NCBI GenBank assembly: GCA_020850475.1
Contig: JADZEO010000029.1
Coordinates: 1 to 48,860 of the forward strand
DNA: 48,860 bases
Origin: Bdellovibrionales bacterium
Lineage (GTDB): Bacteria; Bdellovibrionota; Bdellovibrionia; Bdellovibrionales; UBA1609
Direction: 5' to 3'
Shown here: positions 27,475 through 39,800 of the stretch, one piece after another
Layout of the letters: every line of letters starts with the position of its first letter
Position numbering within the stretch: position 1 is the first letter of the stretch
Program-made: the position numbers and the translations under genes
Notes under the pieces: generated by a model
What the model was told of the DNA's origin: nothing
The model's database searches: none
Seen by the model: only the letters and a program-made list of their open reading frames with translations

Positions 27475-28545
27475 AGTGAGCCTCAATAAATACTCGCGAC
27501 ACTCCTCAGGCCCACCGACGAAGGTGGGTTTGACGTTTTTGCGCTCCATCGCGAATCGATAGAGAGGATCGTAGTAATAAATGAGCAGCTCCGTAATCCA
27601 AGCTTGATGGGCCGAGGAATCCTGAGCTGCAAAGGCTTGATCGAGAAGTCGTAGAACCTGATCGGTTTTAAGTCCTCCCAGTTTGCGCCGAATCCGCTCC
27701 GTGCACGCGCGCATGTGCTCGTGCAAAACCTGTTGCGAAGTGCCTTGAGCCAACTGAGCTTCGATGTACTCGGCAAAAATATGGTTGGCGCGGTCTTCGA
27801 CGCTCACCTCGAGAAGAACAAAGGGCGAGCCCGCCATGAATTCATACATCCCTTCCGGAAGCTGCACTCGTCCGATGCGACGACTTTCGTCTTCGACCAC
27901 CAAGGGCTGGGCGCCGACGCCAAGTTTAAGAGCCAAATGATTCTCAAAGCCCAATTGAGTCGGCTGAGCTTCGTCCGGCAACAAGCCAAAGGCGCTGCCG
28001 CGATGACCTGCAATACCTTCCAGATCCAAGTGCTGAGGCAGAGTTGTCAGCAGCCGAGTTTTGCCCGAACCCGTCATGCCACTTAACACAATCAACGGCG
28101 GGAGCTGACTCAACACCCGCAGACTCTCGCGGCGCAAAGCCTTAAATCCGCCCTCCACGCGAAGTGCGCGGAGTCCGACCTCGCTCAGCCAGGAGCAGGC
28201 CGTCTTGGAGCGAAGGCCCCCTCGCCAACAAAACAGCAAAGTTTCTTCGCCCCGCTCTTGGTTGGCGTGGACTTGCTCGGCCCACCCCTGCACCATGGAC
28301 TCTCTCAGCGGGCTCACGAGTTTCATTGCTAAATCAATGGCGGCTTCTTGCCCCGACTTCTTGTAGCAAAGGCCCACCAGGTGGCGATGCTCGTTCGAGA
28401 GAATTGGACGATTTTCGACGAGAGGAAAGCAGCCCTCGGCAAACTCCCCTTCGGAACGAACATCCAGGGCTCGAGCTTGACTCCGGCGCTGCAAGCGTCG
28501 GGCTAAAATTGAAAAAGCATCCGGTGCTGAAATGGCATCCGCCAT
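27445..28545 (-). CDS. mnmH: tRNA 2-selenouridine synthase
   Basis: 366 residues from the ATG at 28545, with GAGG five bases upstream. MnmH (SelU) converts 2-thiouridine at the wobble position of certain tRNAs to 2-selenouridine through a geranylated intermediate. An N-terminal rhodanese domain carries the reactive Cys106 in LLFCWRGGLRSKTA. A P-loop GMTGSGKT (156-163) begins the second domain. Selenophosphate synthetase (SelD), needed for selenium donation, is not in the window. The gene lies 68 bases downstream of the FecR-type gene on the same strand. Confidence 0.93.
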   Translation of the reverse strand: MADAISAPDAFSILARRLQRRSQARALDVRSEGEFAEGCFPLVENRPILSNEHRHLVGLCYKKSGQEAAIDLAMKLVSPLRESMVQGWAEQVHANQERGEETLLFCWRGGLRSKTACSWLSEVGLRALRVEGGFKALRRESLRVLSQLPPLIVLSGMTGSGKTRLLTTLPQHLDLEGIAGHRGSAFGLLPDEAQPTQLGFENHLALKLGVGAQPLVVEDESRRIGRVQLPEGMYEFMAGSPFVLLEVSVEDRANHIFAEYIEAQLAQGTSQQVLHEHMRACTERIRRKLGGLKTDQVLRLLDQAFAAQDSSAHQAWITELLIYYYDPLYRFAMERKNVKPTFVGGPEECREYLLRLTSADQTTVHA

Positions 28546-28613
28546 GGGTACCTCATGGTCTGCTTTTAGCCACAATTTGATGAGAGTTCAACTGCTACCA
28601 GGACCACTAGGAC

Positions 28614-30899
28614 TTACTTCTTTTCGCTCTTAAAGTGCCGAACGGGGCTCCAACCGGAGACGGCTTTGCCGCTCTCGGAGCGCATCCGCCAATAGATTTG
28701 GCCCTCAAAGTCCTCGCTGCTCAGAACCAAGTCCGTCTCCGATAGGATTTTCTCCATCACCAGCTCGGCAAAGTCCTCGGAATTTGAGAATTGGATTCGG
28801 TAGGTCTTAGCATTTTCGACTTCGCGCCAACCAAAGGCCACGGGATTAGATCCCGAGCCAAAACTAATGATGGTCAAGCCGTTTTCCGGGCGCACCACCC
28901 GAGGTGTGACCAGTTTGAGTTGGTTGACGACTTTAACCACGCCAACCGAAGAGAATCCACTCACCCGGCGATCTTGGCTGCCCAAGGCTGCCACTTTGAG
29001 GTACTTCGCTCCCGAGTCGAGCTCCACTTTCAACTGGGCGTCCTTAACTTTGTGCGAAGCTGAACCCCCAAAGTCTTCTTGATCTGAAGTTACGACTTCG
29101 TAGCCCGTGGCTCGCGGCACGGCCTGCCACTTCCAGAGGTGAGAGACGCGGGTTGAGTCTCCCTCACTCGCCACCGACTCACTCGCCTTAACCACTGGGG
29201 GAGGCAATTCAATTTTCAGGGGTTTGCCAGCGGAAAATTCCGAGGTCGAGTCTCCCTGGCGGGCGCGAATCCGCCAGTAGTACTGGCCCGGCTGCGCATC
29301 CTTCCAGACTGCCAAGTCACTTTTGCTGCCTAAGTAAATCTTCTTGCCTGAGAACTCCGAGTTATCGGCAATCTCAAGTTCATAGGTTTGCGCCCCTTCG
29401 ACCTTCTTCCACTGCAGGCGTGGGGCGTTGGTGGGCTGAAGCTGCGCCAGTGAAGCCGGCGAACGATCCTCGGTTGAGGGAAATTCCAGCGTTACTTCTT
29501 CCGTTTGAGTCGAGATCACCGGAACTTCTAAGCGCTGAGGCGACGGCTTCGACTCAGCGGTCGGTCCGGTCGGCTCGGTCTCCGGTAGCGGTTTGGCCTC
29601 CGTTGTCTCGGGCCCGACGGCGACTTCGTCTTCCGGTTTGAGCTCATCTTCAAACTGTTGGGCCACCGGAGCGACGACGGGGTCGGGAGCGCCGAGCTGA
29701 CGATTCACCGAAAAGGCGGCCACCGGGCTCCAGACATTGGCAATCGGCGAAGTCCCTTCGGCACGCACGCGCCAAAAGTAATTTCCTTGGGCGAGCTCCA
29801 CTCCCGTCACTCGGGGCGAGGGACTCTCCTGATCCACGATCAATTGCGAAAACTCCGCATCCGTGGAGAGTTGCACCCGATAACTCTCCACACCGCGCTT
29901 TTCTTGCCACTTGAGTTCCAGCCGAGCCGGTCCCGTTTTGCTGACAATATTAAATCCCTGGTAGGGGAACAATGGCTGTGGCGGAACTTTCTTTAACAAA
30001 GTAAATTCACCAAGGGCGCTGGCCGGCTTCCACTCACCGCTTTCTTGCGTTTCAACGCGCCAATAGTAAACGCCTTCATCGATCAACTCCCGAGTGGAAT
30101 AACTCGAAGACGGCACTTCGTCGACCACCGCTTCACCCTTAAAGGTATCGGATTTAGCAATCCGAATTCGTCGGGCCTGATTCGACCCAGCAACGACATC
30201 CCACTCGAATTTGACCGGATCATTGGCCGCCACCCACAAACGCCGCCCGCCCACGGGTGAACGCAGCGCCAGAGCCACATCGCGCGTCTGGAGCTCACGA
30301 CCCACGGACTCTAAACTTTGCTGGGGGTTGGCCACATTGCCTTTGTCATTGAGGCGCATTTCCACCTCGCCCTGCAGAGGGGCGACCGACAACTTGCCCT
30401 GGCGATCACGATGCAAATTGACAATGCTTTCAGAACTTTTGCTTTCAATCACCGCCACCGCACCACTCTGGAGAACGTGGAGGGCTTGGCCTTGAGCCAA
30501 TTGCGTCCGAAAGCGTCCTAACTGCAAATCAAGTAACAAGTCCTGGCGCGAGCGGCGCAAGATCACCAGACTGTTAGAAGAGAGGGTCATTTCTCCGATT
30601 TTGTCGAGATGGATGACGGCTTCGGACTCCTCACCGGTGAACAGGCTGTCATTCTCAAAGACCACCTCGTTGCTCTCGACGGGAATCCACGCAAGACTCG
30701 TGCGAGTTCTCCGTCGCACATCCTGCGCGGCCATGGTGACTTTGCCCAGTGGCGTGCCACTCTTAGAGGTGAATCCAGCCCACTTCCGCAACCAACCGTC
30801 TTGCCACAACATCAGTGACGAAACGATGACCGCAACCACTGAACTTCCCAAAATCCAGCGGTCTGAACGAGCTAAACCAAAGTCCGAAAACTTGCGCAC
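28614..30899 (-). CDS. FecR-domain protein with five fibronectin-like modules
   Basis: 761 residues from a GTG (GGAGG five bases upstream). A cytoplasmic N-terminus is followed by one membrane segment (about 17-35) and a FecR-type domain (about 50-200). Repeated beta-sandwich modules follow, each ending in a similar strand: YYWRVE (278), YFWRVR (374), YYWRIR (540), a degenerate YLKVAA (633) and IYWRMR (735). Residues about 405-480 are a Pro/Glu/Thr-rich linker. In FecR proteins the domain often relays an envelope signal, but no sigma factor or TonB receptor gene is adjacent. It is divergent from the HAMP-SpoIIE phosphatase gene. A large periplasmic binding or scaffold protein is likely. Confidence 0.85.
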   Translation of the reverse strand: MRKFSDFGLARSDRWILGSSVVAVIVSSLMLWQDGWLRKWAGFTSKSGTPLGKVTMAAQDVRRRTRTSLAWIPVESNEVVFENDSLFTGEESEAVIHLDKIGEMTLSSNSLVILRRSRQDLLLDLQLGRFRTQLAQGQALHVLQSGAVAVIESKSSESIVNLHRDRQGKLSVAPLQGEVEMRLNDKGNVANPQQSLESVGRELQTRDVALALRSPVGGRRLWVAANDPVKFEWDVVAGSNQARRIRIAKSDTFKGEAVVDEVPSSSYSTRELIDEGVYYWRVETQESGEWKPASALGEFTLLKKVPPQPLFPYQGFNIVSKTGPARLELKWQEKRGVESYRVQLSTDAEFSQLIVDQESPSPRVTGVELAQGNYFWRVRAEGTSPIANVWSPVAAFSVNRQLGAPDPVVAPVAQQFEDELKPEDEVAVGPETTEAKPLPETEPTGPTAESKPSPQRLEVPVISTQTEEVTLEFPSTEDRSPASLAQLQPTNAPRLQWKKVEGAQTYELEIADNSEFSGKKIYLGSKSDLAVWKDAQPGQYYWRIRARQGDSTSEFSAGKPLKIELPPPVVKASESVASEGDSTRVSHLWKWQAVPRATGYEVVTSDQEDFGGSASHKVKDAQLKVELDSGAKYLKVAALGSQDRRVSGFSSVGVVKVVNQLKLVTPRVVRPENGLTIISFGSGSNPVAFGWREVENAKTYRIQFSNSEDFAELVMEKILSETDLVLSSEDFEGQIYWRMRSESGKAVSGWSPVRHFKSEKK

Positions 30900-33800
30900 T
30901 CAATCCTCCACTCAACCTCATCGAAGAGTTAGGGCCAAATATTGAGTACAGATCGAAAAAACTTTCAGAGATCTCCTGCCCTTGCCGAAGAGAGTGAGGT
31001 CATGAATTGGTTCAAACGTTTACCCCTGCGTTTTAAACTCCTCACTCTCATGGTGTCCATCACCACGGTCACTTTGCTGGCCTATTCTTACTTGGCCCTT
31101 TCTGGATTTGAAGAAGACAAAGTGGCTTATGTGTTTGACACCAGCCGGGCTCACGTCCAGGCAGTGGCGAGTCAAATTCGCTCGGATCTTGAATTCGCCA
31201 CGGCGAAGATCCAGTTTTTTATGCGAGGCTATCAGGCAGCCAAGGGCGAGTTCCATCCCTATACTTTGGCCGTGCTCCCCACTGATCCCTTCGTCGAGGC
31301 CATGTGGGTTTTTCAGCCCGAGGACGGGAGCGGCGCTTACCAGTCCAAAGCCCGGGCCGGAGAAACTGCGGCCCTTGAAAAGTGGCAACCCGCACTGACC
31401 GAGCATCAAGATTCCTTGGTTAAAGCCGCGCTTGAGAGCGAAGTTTCCTTGAACTCTGTGGCGAAGAGCCCCGGCTACTGGTTTTTAGCTCTGCGCTACA
31501 ACCAACCCGCTCCGGCCCAGCCCGTCGTGGTGTTGGCGTTGTTTCGCAAAGGCAGTTACCTCGAGTTCTTTCACGCCCCCCAAATTCAAGACACCTACTT
31601 GAGTGATCAACATCACAATGCACTCCTCAGGCCCGCTCAACCCACTTACCAAGAGCTTTCCCAAGATGAACTCCTCACCGCCCTTCAATATCTCAGCTCA
31701 ATTCCCAAGGCTCCTTCCTCGGTTATCGAATGGACCTCGACCGCCAACGGCGGCGGCGGGAAATGGCTTCTGGCCACCCAAAAAATTGGCCTGGGGGGCT
31801 TGGAAGTTGTCTCCTTTGTTCCTAAGAGCGCGGCCCTGGCCACGGTTCGATTGCTGATCTTAAAGTCATCCTTATTTTTGATTCTACTCATTGGTATTGC
31901 TTGTTTGTTGAGCGTGTTTGGCGCTCATCATTTAACCAACGCCTTAAAGCGGCTGTTTGAAGCCACTCACAAAGTCGCCCAAGGTGATCTCGATTTGGAA
32001 ATTGAAGTTGAGTCCGAAGACGAAGTGGGAGGATTGACCCGCGGCTTTAACCACATGACTCACGAAATCAAGCGTCTTCTAGCCGAAACCGCCGAGAAGG
32101 CCCGCATGGAAACCGAACTCGCCACGGCTAAAACTGTTCAGGCGACACTGTTTCCAGAGCCGGAATATCGCGCCGGCAAAGTTGAAATCAAAGGTCACTA
32201 TGAACCCGCCAGCGAATGCGGTGGGGATTGGTGGTACTACAACAAAGTTGGAAGTAAAACCTTACTTTGGATTGGCGATGCCACCGGGCATGGTGTTCCA
32301 GCCGCCCTGGTCACCAGTGCGGCCCGCAGTGCCGCCCGCATTCTCGAAGAAATGCCAACTCTCACTCTCTCGCAAATCATGTCCTTGCTCAACAAGGCGA
32401 TTCAAAGTACCTCCCATGGCAAAGTGAACATGACTTTCTTTTTGGCGGCCTTTGACGAAAACACGGGCGTGCTCCAGTACTCCAACGCCAGTCATGATCC
32501 GCCACTGTTAATTCCTCACCGGACCGAACCGCTCAAGCGCAAAGATATTGTGGCCTTAATGGGGGCCAAAGGGCCGCGCCTGGGAGAATCCAGTGAGTCC
32601 GTCTATCAAACCGAAGAGCTCGCCCTTAAGCCTGGAGATCGTTTAATCTTTTACACCGATGGGGTCACCGAACTCGTCAATGGTGAGCAACAAATGTGGG
32701 GCGAGCGAAATTTCTTGCGGTCTTTGCTGGCGTCCTTTGGTACCGACGGATCCCTCGACGTGGCCATGCGTGACTTAGCCCAGGACATTCAGACGTTTCG
32801 AGCCACCACACCTCTCAAGGACGACGTCACCTATCTCATGTTTCAGTACCACGACCAGGCTGCCTAAGCGCCAAGTCGTTGGGCCTTGCCACCGAAGTAA
32901 AATCATCTTTGACACCAACTCGCTCCAAGTTCAAAATAGAACATAGAGTCATTGACCTTCAGTGGAGCGGCATGCGCGAACATCAAGATGGAAGGTGCAT
33001 CATTTTTCGAGGGTGGATGAGCCTGGCGTTGGCGCTGGGTTGCTGTTGGCTTCAAGTCACCCCGGCTCAGGCCCAAGATCAAACCCCAGAGACTGAGTCT
33101 CAGGTTGAGTTTTTTCAACCGGCTCTTGGCACTTCACCAAAACCAGGGGTGACCCGAGTCATGATTACCGGCAAAGCTCCGGCTGGAACCCAAGCCCTCG
33201 TCAGCGGGAATGAAGTCGTTTATTTCACCAGTAGCAATGTCCTCAATAAGCTGTCCCTTAAGCAAGCGTTGATTAGTAAGCGACGAGTTACCGTGGATGA
33301 CAAAGGACTTTTTGAATTTATTCTTGATTTGCCGAATGAAAAAGTCCAAGTGACCTTGAAATTTAAAACACCGCAAAATGCCATTGAAACCTACCAACTC
33401 AACTTGCAAGTGACCCCTCAGGCCGTGCAAGTGCAAGATCAAGCCGACCTCAAACCCAGTCCACTTTACACCAAGCGCTTCGGCGCCTGGTTTGGGACAG
33501 GTTTTAATTTTCTCAGCTACAAGCAGGCCAGCGGGGACATTGGCTCGGATCTCGAGTTTCAAACCTTTAAGGGTCCCTCCTTGTTTGCCCTGGGGTGGTG
33601 GAATGTAAACGAAAATCTCGACGCCAACGCGAGCGCCAAGGTCTCACCGGGCGAAGTGCGCGCTTCGGACGCCATCCAAATTGCCGCGGGCAATTACAAT
33701 TGGCTCATCTTTGCGCTCGAAGGAACTTATTTCCCCAAAATGTGGCACAACACTTTGTTTAGCGAATACCCCACTCGCTGGGGAGTTCGTTTTGGAATTC

Positions 33801-36800
33801 AACACCACATCGTTCCGTTTATTTCTCGCACCGGAGCTTCGACCACTGAAGCCGAAATTGTGACGAATTCACTGTCGATGTTTACGATCGGCATTCAATC
33901 GACCACCCGCATTTCCGACCGATGGTCATTTGAGTGGTTTATGCGTTACCAAAGTCCCCTGGCAACCGGTAGCACTTTTGACATTCGTCCCGACTTTGCC
34001 TTTGATGGATCCTTAGGCGTGGTTTACTCCTGGCGTGGCCCCTGGCGCATCGGGGGATATTGGTATGGGCAGTGGCATGATTATTCGTTTACTCACCAAG
34101 ACCGTTACTTGGTCAATACCAATGCGACCGAAACCCGTATCACTGGGCGACAGAGTTTGTTTTTCTCAAACGCCGAACTGCGCCTCGGTTACGAATTCAA
34201 CTAACCAAGCAGATCGCATTAATTACCAATGAGCCCGTAAAAAAATGATGAGATGCGAGGAGGAAGGTGACGAAGCAGATCGCATTTTGTTACGGACTCA
34301 GGCTCGAATGGAGAGCCACATAGGCGCCACCGAGTACTCCCGCCTGCGCTCCCAAACTGCTGACTTCGATCTGCGGAAATAGATCCACTCCTTGCCGTCG
34401 GCGACTGAGCAAGGTTTTTAGTTTCTCGAGGGCTTGAGTCAAAAACAAATCCTTCGCTTCACTAAATCCACCGGCAATGACAATTCGCTCCGGTGAAAAC
34501 TGCACAACCAAGATCGTGACCATCGCCGCAAAATAATCGGCATAAGCGGCAAAGGCTTTGAGCGCCCGCGCCTCACCCGCCCGAGCCCGGCTCACCAATT
34601 CTTCACCCGTGAGATTTTTCTCTCCCCACTCTCGAGCGCAACGTTCAGAAAAATTTCTTCCGGAAAGATAAGCTTCGGCACAACCAAAATTCCCGCAACC
34701 GCAAGGAGCCGTCGAGTCACCGTAGTGAAGAAACACGTGACCCACTTCGGGGTGAAGGTGGCGCCCCGAACGCACTAATTGGCCGTTGGCAATCACCCCG
34801 ACCCCAAGTCCCGTACCAAGAGTCATCATCACGCTATTTTGGCAATGACGATTCGAACCCAACCATTGCTCCGCCAAGGCCGCGGCGGCGGCATCGTTCT
34901 CGATTGAAACAGCGATCTTAAGCCGTTTTTTAAGGGGCTCAGCCAAAGGCACCACTCCCCAGGCTTGGCCGGCTTCATGAAGGTTGGTAGGATCCAGCAA
35001 AACGCCGGCGCGGGGGTCCAAGGGACCGGCCGAGGCAATACCCAAGCCCTCCACCGGACCGAATTTTTTGCTTAACGCCTCCGCCAACTCAGCGATTTGG
35101 CTGATCAGCCCTTGCGGCCCTTGGCTTAATTGCACCGGTTCACGAATGGAATCCAAAATTTGGCCCTGGCTGGTCACAACTCCCATTGCCAATTTGGTTC
35201 CGCCCAGATCCACGCCAATCACTTTGCCGCCCATGGTCCACTCTCCTTAATCGCATCAACCGTTGCCAGACCACCCCTGAATTGGGATGATAAATCGATC
35301 TTGAGCGGGGGCGCAACCAGGGAGAGTTCATGGCCGAGCTGCAAATACCACAATCACGACTCGCTTGCGGCAATTACGTTGGTGCTCAATGGGTCAAGGC
35401 CAGCGGCAGCCGCCGCGAGGTTTTGAGTCCCTACACCAATCAAGTGATTGGTGAATTCTTTGAAAGCACTTCGGGCGACGTCGAGTCGGCCGTAAAAACG
35501 GCGCACTCCGCCTTTGCAGAGTGGAGTCAAATGCCGCTCAAAGAGCGCTGCCAAATTTTGTTTCGATGGCGCGAAGTTTTACTGCGTGATTTAGAACAAA
35601 TCAGTGTCACGGCGGCACTGGAGTGTGGAAAAACCGTGGACGAGGCTCGCGCCGGTGTGCTCAAAGGAATTGAAATACTTGAGTTTGCAACCGCCGCCCA
35701 AAACTTTGATCTGGGCGGACAGATGGAAGTCTCTCGTGGCGTTACTTGCGCCTATCAGCGCACTGCACTCGGGGTCGTCGCCGGAATCACACCCTTTAAT
35801 TTCCCCGCCATGGTCCCGATGTGGATGATCCCTTTGGCCTTGGTGGTCGGCAATTGCTTTGTCTGGAAACCCTCTGACAAAACTCCCCTCACCTCGACCT
35901 GGATCGCCAATACTCTGACTGAAGCCGGTCTGCCGAAGGGAGTTTTTAGCGTCGTGCAGGGCGGACAAACCACCGTCGAATTTTTGTTGGACCATCCGTT
36001 GATTCGCGCCGTTGGCTTTGTCGGCTCAACCCCGGTGGCGCGCAGTGTTTATCAACGGGCCACCCTTCACGATAAGCGAGTGCTGGCCTTAGGTGGCGCC
36101 AAGAATCACATTATTCTTCTCCCCGATGCTGACCCCGAAGTCGCGGGAAGCGGAATTGCCGATAGTTTTACCGGCTGTGCAGGGCAACGTTGTATGGCCG
36201 CAAGTGTGCTTGTCACCGTTGGCGATTGCGAGTCACTGATAGAAAAAATTGTGAATGCGGCTCGCACCAAACAGCCCGGGGTAAATATGGGTGCCATCAT
36301 CACGCGCCAATCCCGCGAGCGGTTGGTCAGCGCGATCAATCAAGCTGAAAAAGAAGGCGTGCGAGTCGTGCTTGATGGTCGCCACGGCCACCCGCCTTCG
36401 GCTTATGCTCAAGGCAATTGGCTCGGACCTACGGTGTTGGATTTAGTTCGGCCCGGCTCGACGGCCGCCTGCGACGAACTGTTCGGACCGATTTTAAGCA
36501 TTATTCGCACCAAGACTCTCTCCGAAGCCATTCATTTGCAAAACTCCAGTCCCTTTGGCAATGCGGCGAGCGTTTTTACTCGTGACGGTGGTCTTGCCCA
36601 ACGCGTGGTCCGCGAGTCAAGAGCAGGAATGATCGGTGTGAATATTGGCGTTCCTGTTCCCCGCGAACCTTTTTCCTTCGGCGGAACCCAAGCCAGCAAA
36701 TTTGGTCATGGGGATATCACTGGCCACAGCGGGATCGAATTTTGGTCGGAACGTAAAAAAATCACCATTAAGTGGAATCAAAACTCCGACCGCACTTGGA

Positions 36801-39800
36801 TGTCCTGATTGTTTAGTTGTTAAGAGCTGGTGCCCACTACATTTGATCGCGCAGACGACGAGCCAGGACTCCAATTTGCGCGCGTGCCTCGGTGATCGAC
36901 CCTCGCGGATTAAAAACCACAATGCGCTTGATTTCTTGGCAGGTCAGTTCCACATCATGGTTGCGTCGTCCAAGACCTTCTTCTAAGCGAGCGAGATAAG
37001 CTCCCACCTTGCGCTTGAAATCTCCGTAGTCGACTTCGTTGATGCCTTCGGTTTGTCGTAAAAACTGATCGATGAGTTCTTGTTTGGTCATAACCGCACC
37101 GTCCTCCAGACTAAAATCGAGACACTGTTTGAAAGGTGAGCTGGCAATAGGGCTTGTAACCCGAAAAAGGGGTAGGCCCCAACCGGCTCGGCATATAATA
37201 TAGACTTAGGCACAAATATGGCCAACATAATTATTATCGAGGACGACACCAAGGTGTTGAATCAGTTCCGCCAGTACTTCAAGGAACTGAACGAAGATCA
37301 CCGTCTCCGCTTCTTCTCAAATTCCGAGGAGTTTCAAAACCTTTATTTGAAGTCATCGGCCGGCGACATTGCGGCCCACCCCCTGTTTAAAGCCTTCAAC
37401 CAAGCCCAAATGAGTTGGTTGGTGAGTGCGGATTTTCAGACCACTTCGCCCTTTGCCGAAGTTGCGGCGAAGCTGCAAATCAACAAAGATGGCAAGATCA
37501 CCGCCTTTGATGTCGCCACCGCGAAATCGGGCAAGGCCTTTGGACTTCCCATGGACCAAATCAAGGTCCTCAAGTCCATCGACGAATTAGTTCCAGAAAG
37601 CTTTCGCGTGCTGTGGCAAGATTTTCGGGGGAGCGTGAAAGAGGGCAAAGTCATAAGTAACGCCTTTCCCATCACCACTTCAGCTGGTGCCTGGCTGCTG
37701 AAGATCTCCGGCCAAAAACGCGGTGAGAATGCCGTCGATTTGGTTTTGCGCCACCAACCCGACGTCTTTTTACCTCTGCTCGAAACCGAAAAAAAGATCG
37801 CCTCCGCCCAAGCGGCTGAGGCCACCAAGAACGAAGAAGAGCCCGAAGAGCTCAAGCTCCTCAGCACCATCGATCTCCTGGTGTTTAGGACCAGTTGCGT
37901 AAAAGGGGCGCCTACGGAGTGGCTCACGAAGACGGCGGAAGCGATGAAACTCAAAGGGTATGGGCCGCCTGACTTTCGCGTGCGCTTTGTCGCCACTATG
38001 CACGAAGAACAAACTTCCGACAAAGGTTTGCTCGTTCACTCCCAGCTTGACGACGTCATCTGTTTGCCTTTGGATCGTCTGATTTTTTTGCAAAAAATGG
38101 AACTCACCTTGGGTTTGCCCAAACGAAGCCGACCCTCGTTCTTGTTTATGCAAGAAGAAAAATTGCCGATCGAAATCTCTAAGCTGGTTTCAATGGAACT
38201 CCTGTCAGATGTGGGCTTTGCCATTCGCAATCCGGTGGCGCTCGCTCCGGGTACCATTTCGCGGTTTAAGATTCGCTTTCCCGCTCTCAGAGAAACGGTG
38301 GTGACCTTAGCCCGCAGTCACTCCAGTGTCGAACATCCCGAGGCCGAAGGACAATTTCTGGTTTACTTTCACTTTTTCGGCGCCCAGCACGAGAGCCGCA
38401 AACGCATTTTCACTTATCTTAACCGCTCAGGAAACTACAAGGGTCTTCATACCGAAGATGCGACTAAGTTTGAATTCAGCTCGGAAAATCTCTTTCTCAC
38501 CGCCCGCGAAAAGGAAAAGAAGCATGTCATCGTCTTGGATGCGGACCCCGACCAAGCGGAATCGCTGGCGGGTCTGATTCGCGACGGAATTAATCAGACC
38601 GAGGTGATCACCGAAAACTCCTATTACTTGTTTTTGCGCAAGTATCTCAATTTTGTCGATGAAGGGGACAAGCCCAAGGCCAAACCACCTGCGACTGATG
38701 CCACCGCGGCTGCGGGAGCCGCTCCGCCGTCCCCGCCACCGCCCATTGAACCGGTCAATTTAGACGAAATTCGTCTGGCGACCAATCATGATCTTTATGC
38801 CGACCAAGTCGAATGGCTCATCGGCACCAGCAACTCTCACCTGATCTCCACCCTCACTCCCTTTGGCGAGCAGGACGCCGTGATGGGCTTTCCAGCGGCC
38901 CAACTTTTACAAAATGACCTCTCTTGGCGGACCTTATTTAGAGGCTCCGATAACGAGCACGTCCTCGATGAAACGATCAAGCTGGTCATCACGACACACA
39001 AAAATAACAAACGCAAGTTCGCCCTGGCCGATGCCACGGGCACCTTCAAGTGGTTGCAAGTGGAGATCGAGCCTCATACCGTGCCCGAGCAGTTAAAAAT
39101 CACCTTGGCACCCCTCGAAAACACCGAGTGGATGAAAAATCAGGAAACAAAAATTCCCCGCCTCGACCTGCTGGTGATCAGTGAGGACTTGGTTCCCGAG
39201 AATGTCGACTCCTGGCTCGAAGGTCTCAAGGGCCTCGCCTTAAAGGCCAACTTGATTACAGCCAATGACGAACTCAAGGTGGTCGTGGTCGGGGAAAAAT
39301 TTAGCCCTGAGCGTTTGTTGGTCTATCGCCATTCAAAGGTTTCGGGTTTGCACTCCCGCCCCCTCAACGCCCGCGCGTTCTTGTTTGAAGCCACCAGTCA
39401 CATGCAGGCGCCGTTTTCGAAACACAATTTTGACAACCAAAATTGGAACGAAGTGAAACTTAAGGTCCACATGACCAAAGAAGTCATCCTCGAGGGGATC
39501 TCGGAGTTTGGTTCCTCACTCATTTCGCCCGCCACCATTCAACCGGGTACGGTCTTGTACCTGCACGAGAGTATTTTTGAAAACGCTCCCAATCAGTGTC
39601 TTCCCGCCCGTTTTTACCACAGCGAGGAAATTCAGGGCCAAAAAGGGATGTTCAGCTGTGCATTTATCTATTATGGTATCACCGATGCGTTTCTCAAGTT
39701 CTGTCGAGCTTGGATTCGCGATACCTATGCGGCCAAAAAGGCCAAAGAATCCTAAGGGTGGTCACACATGGCAAAGTTAAGTCTGCAAAAGCAATTTGCT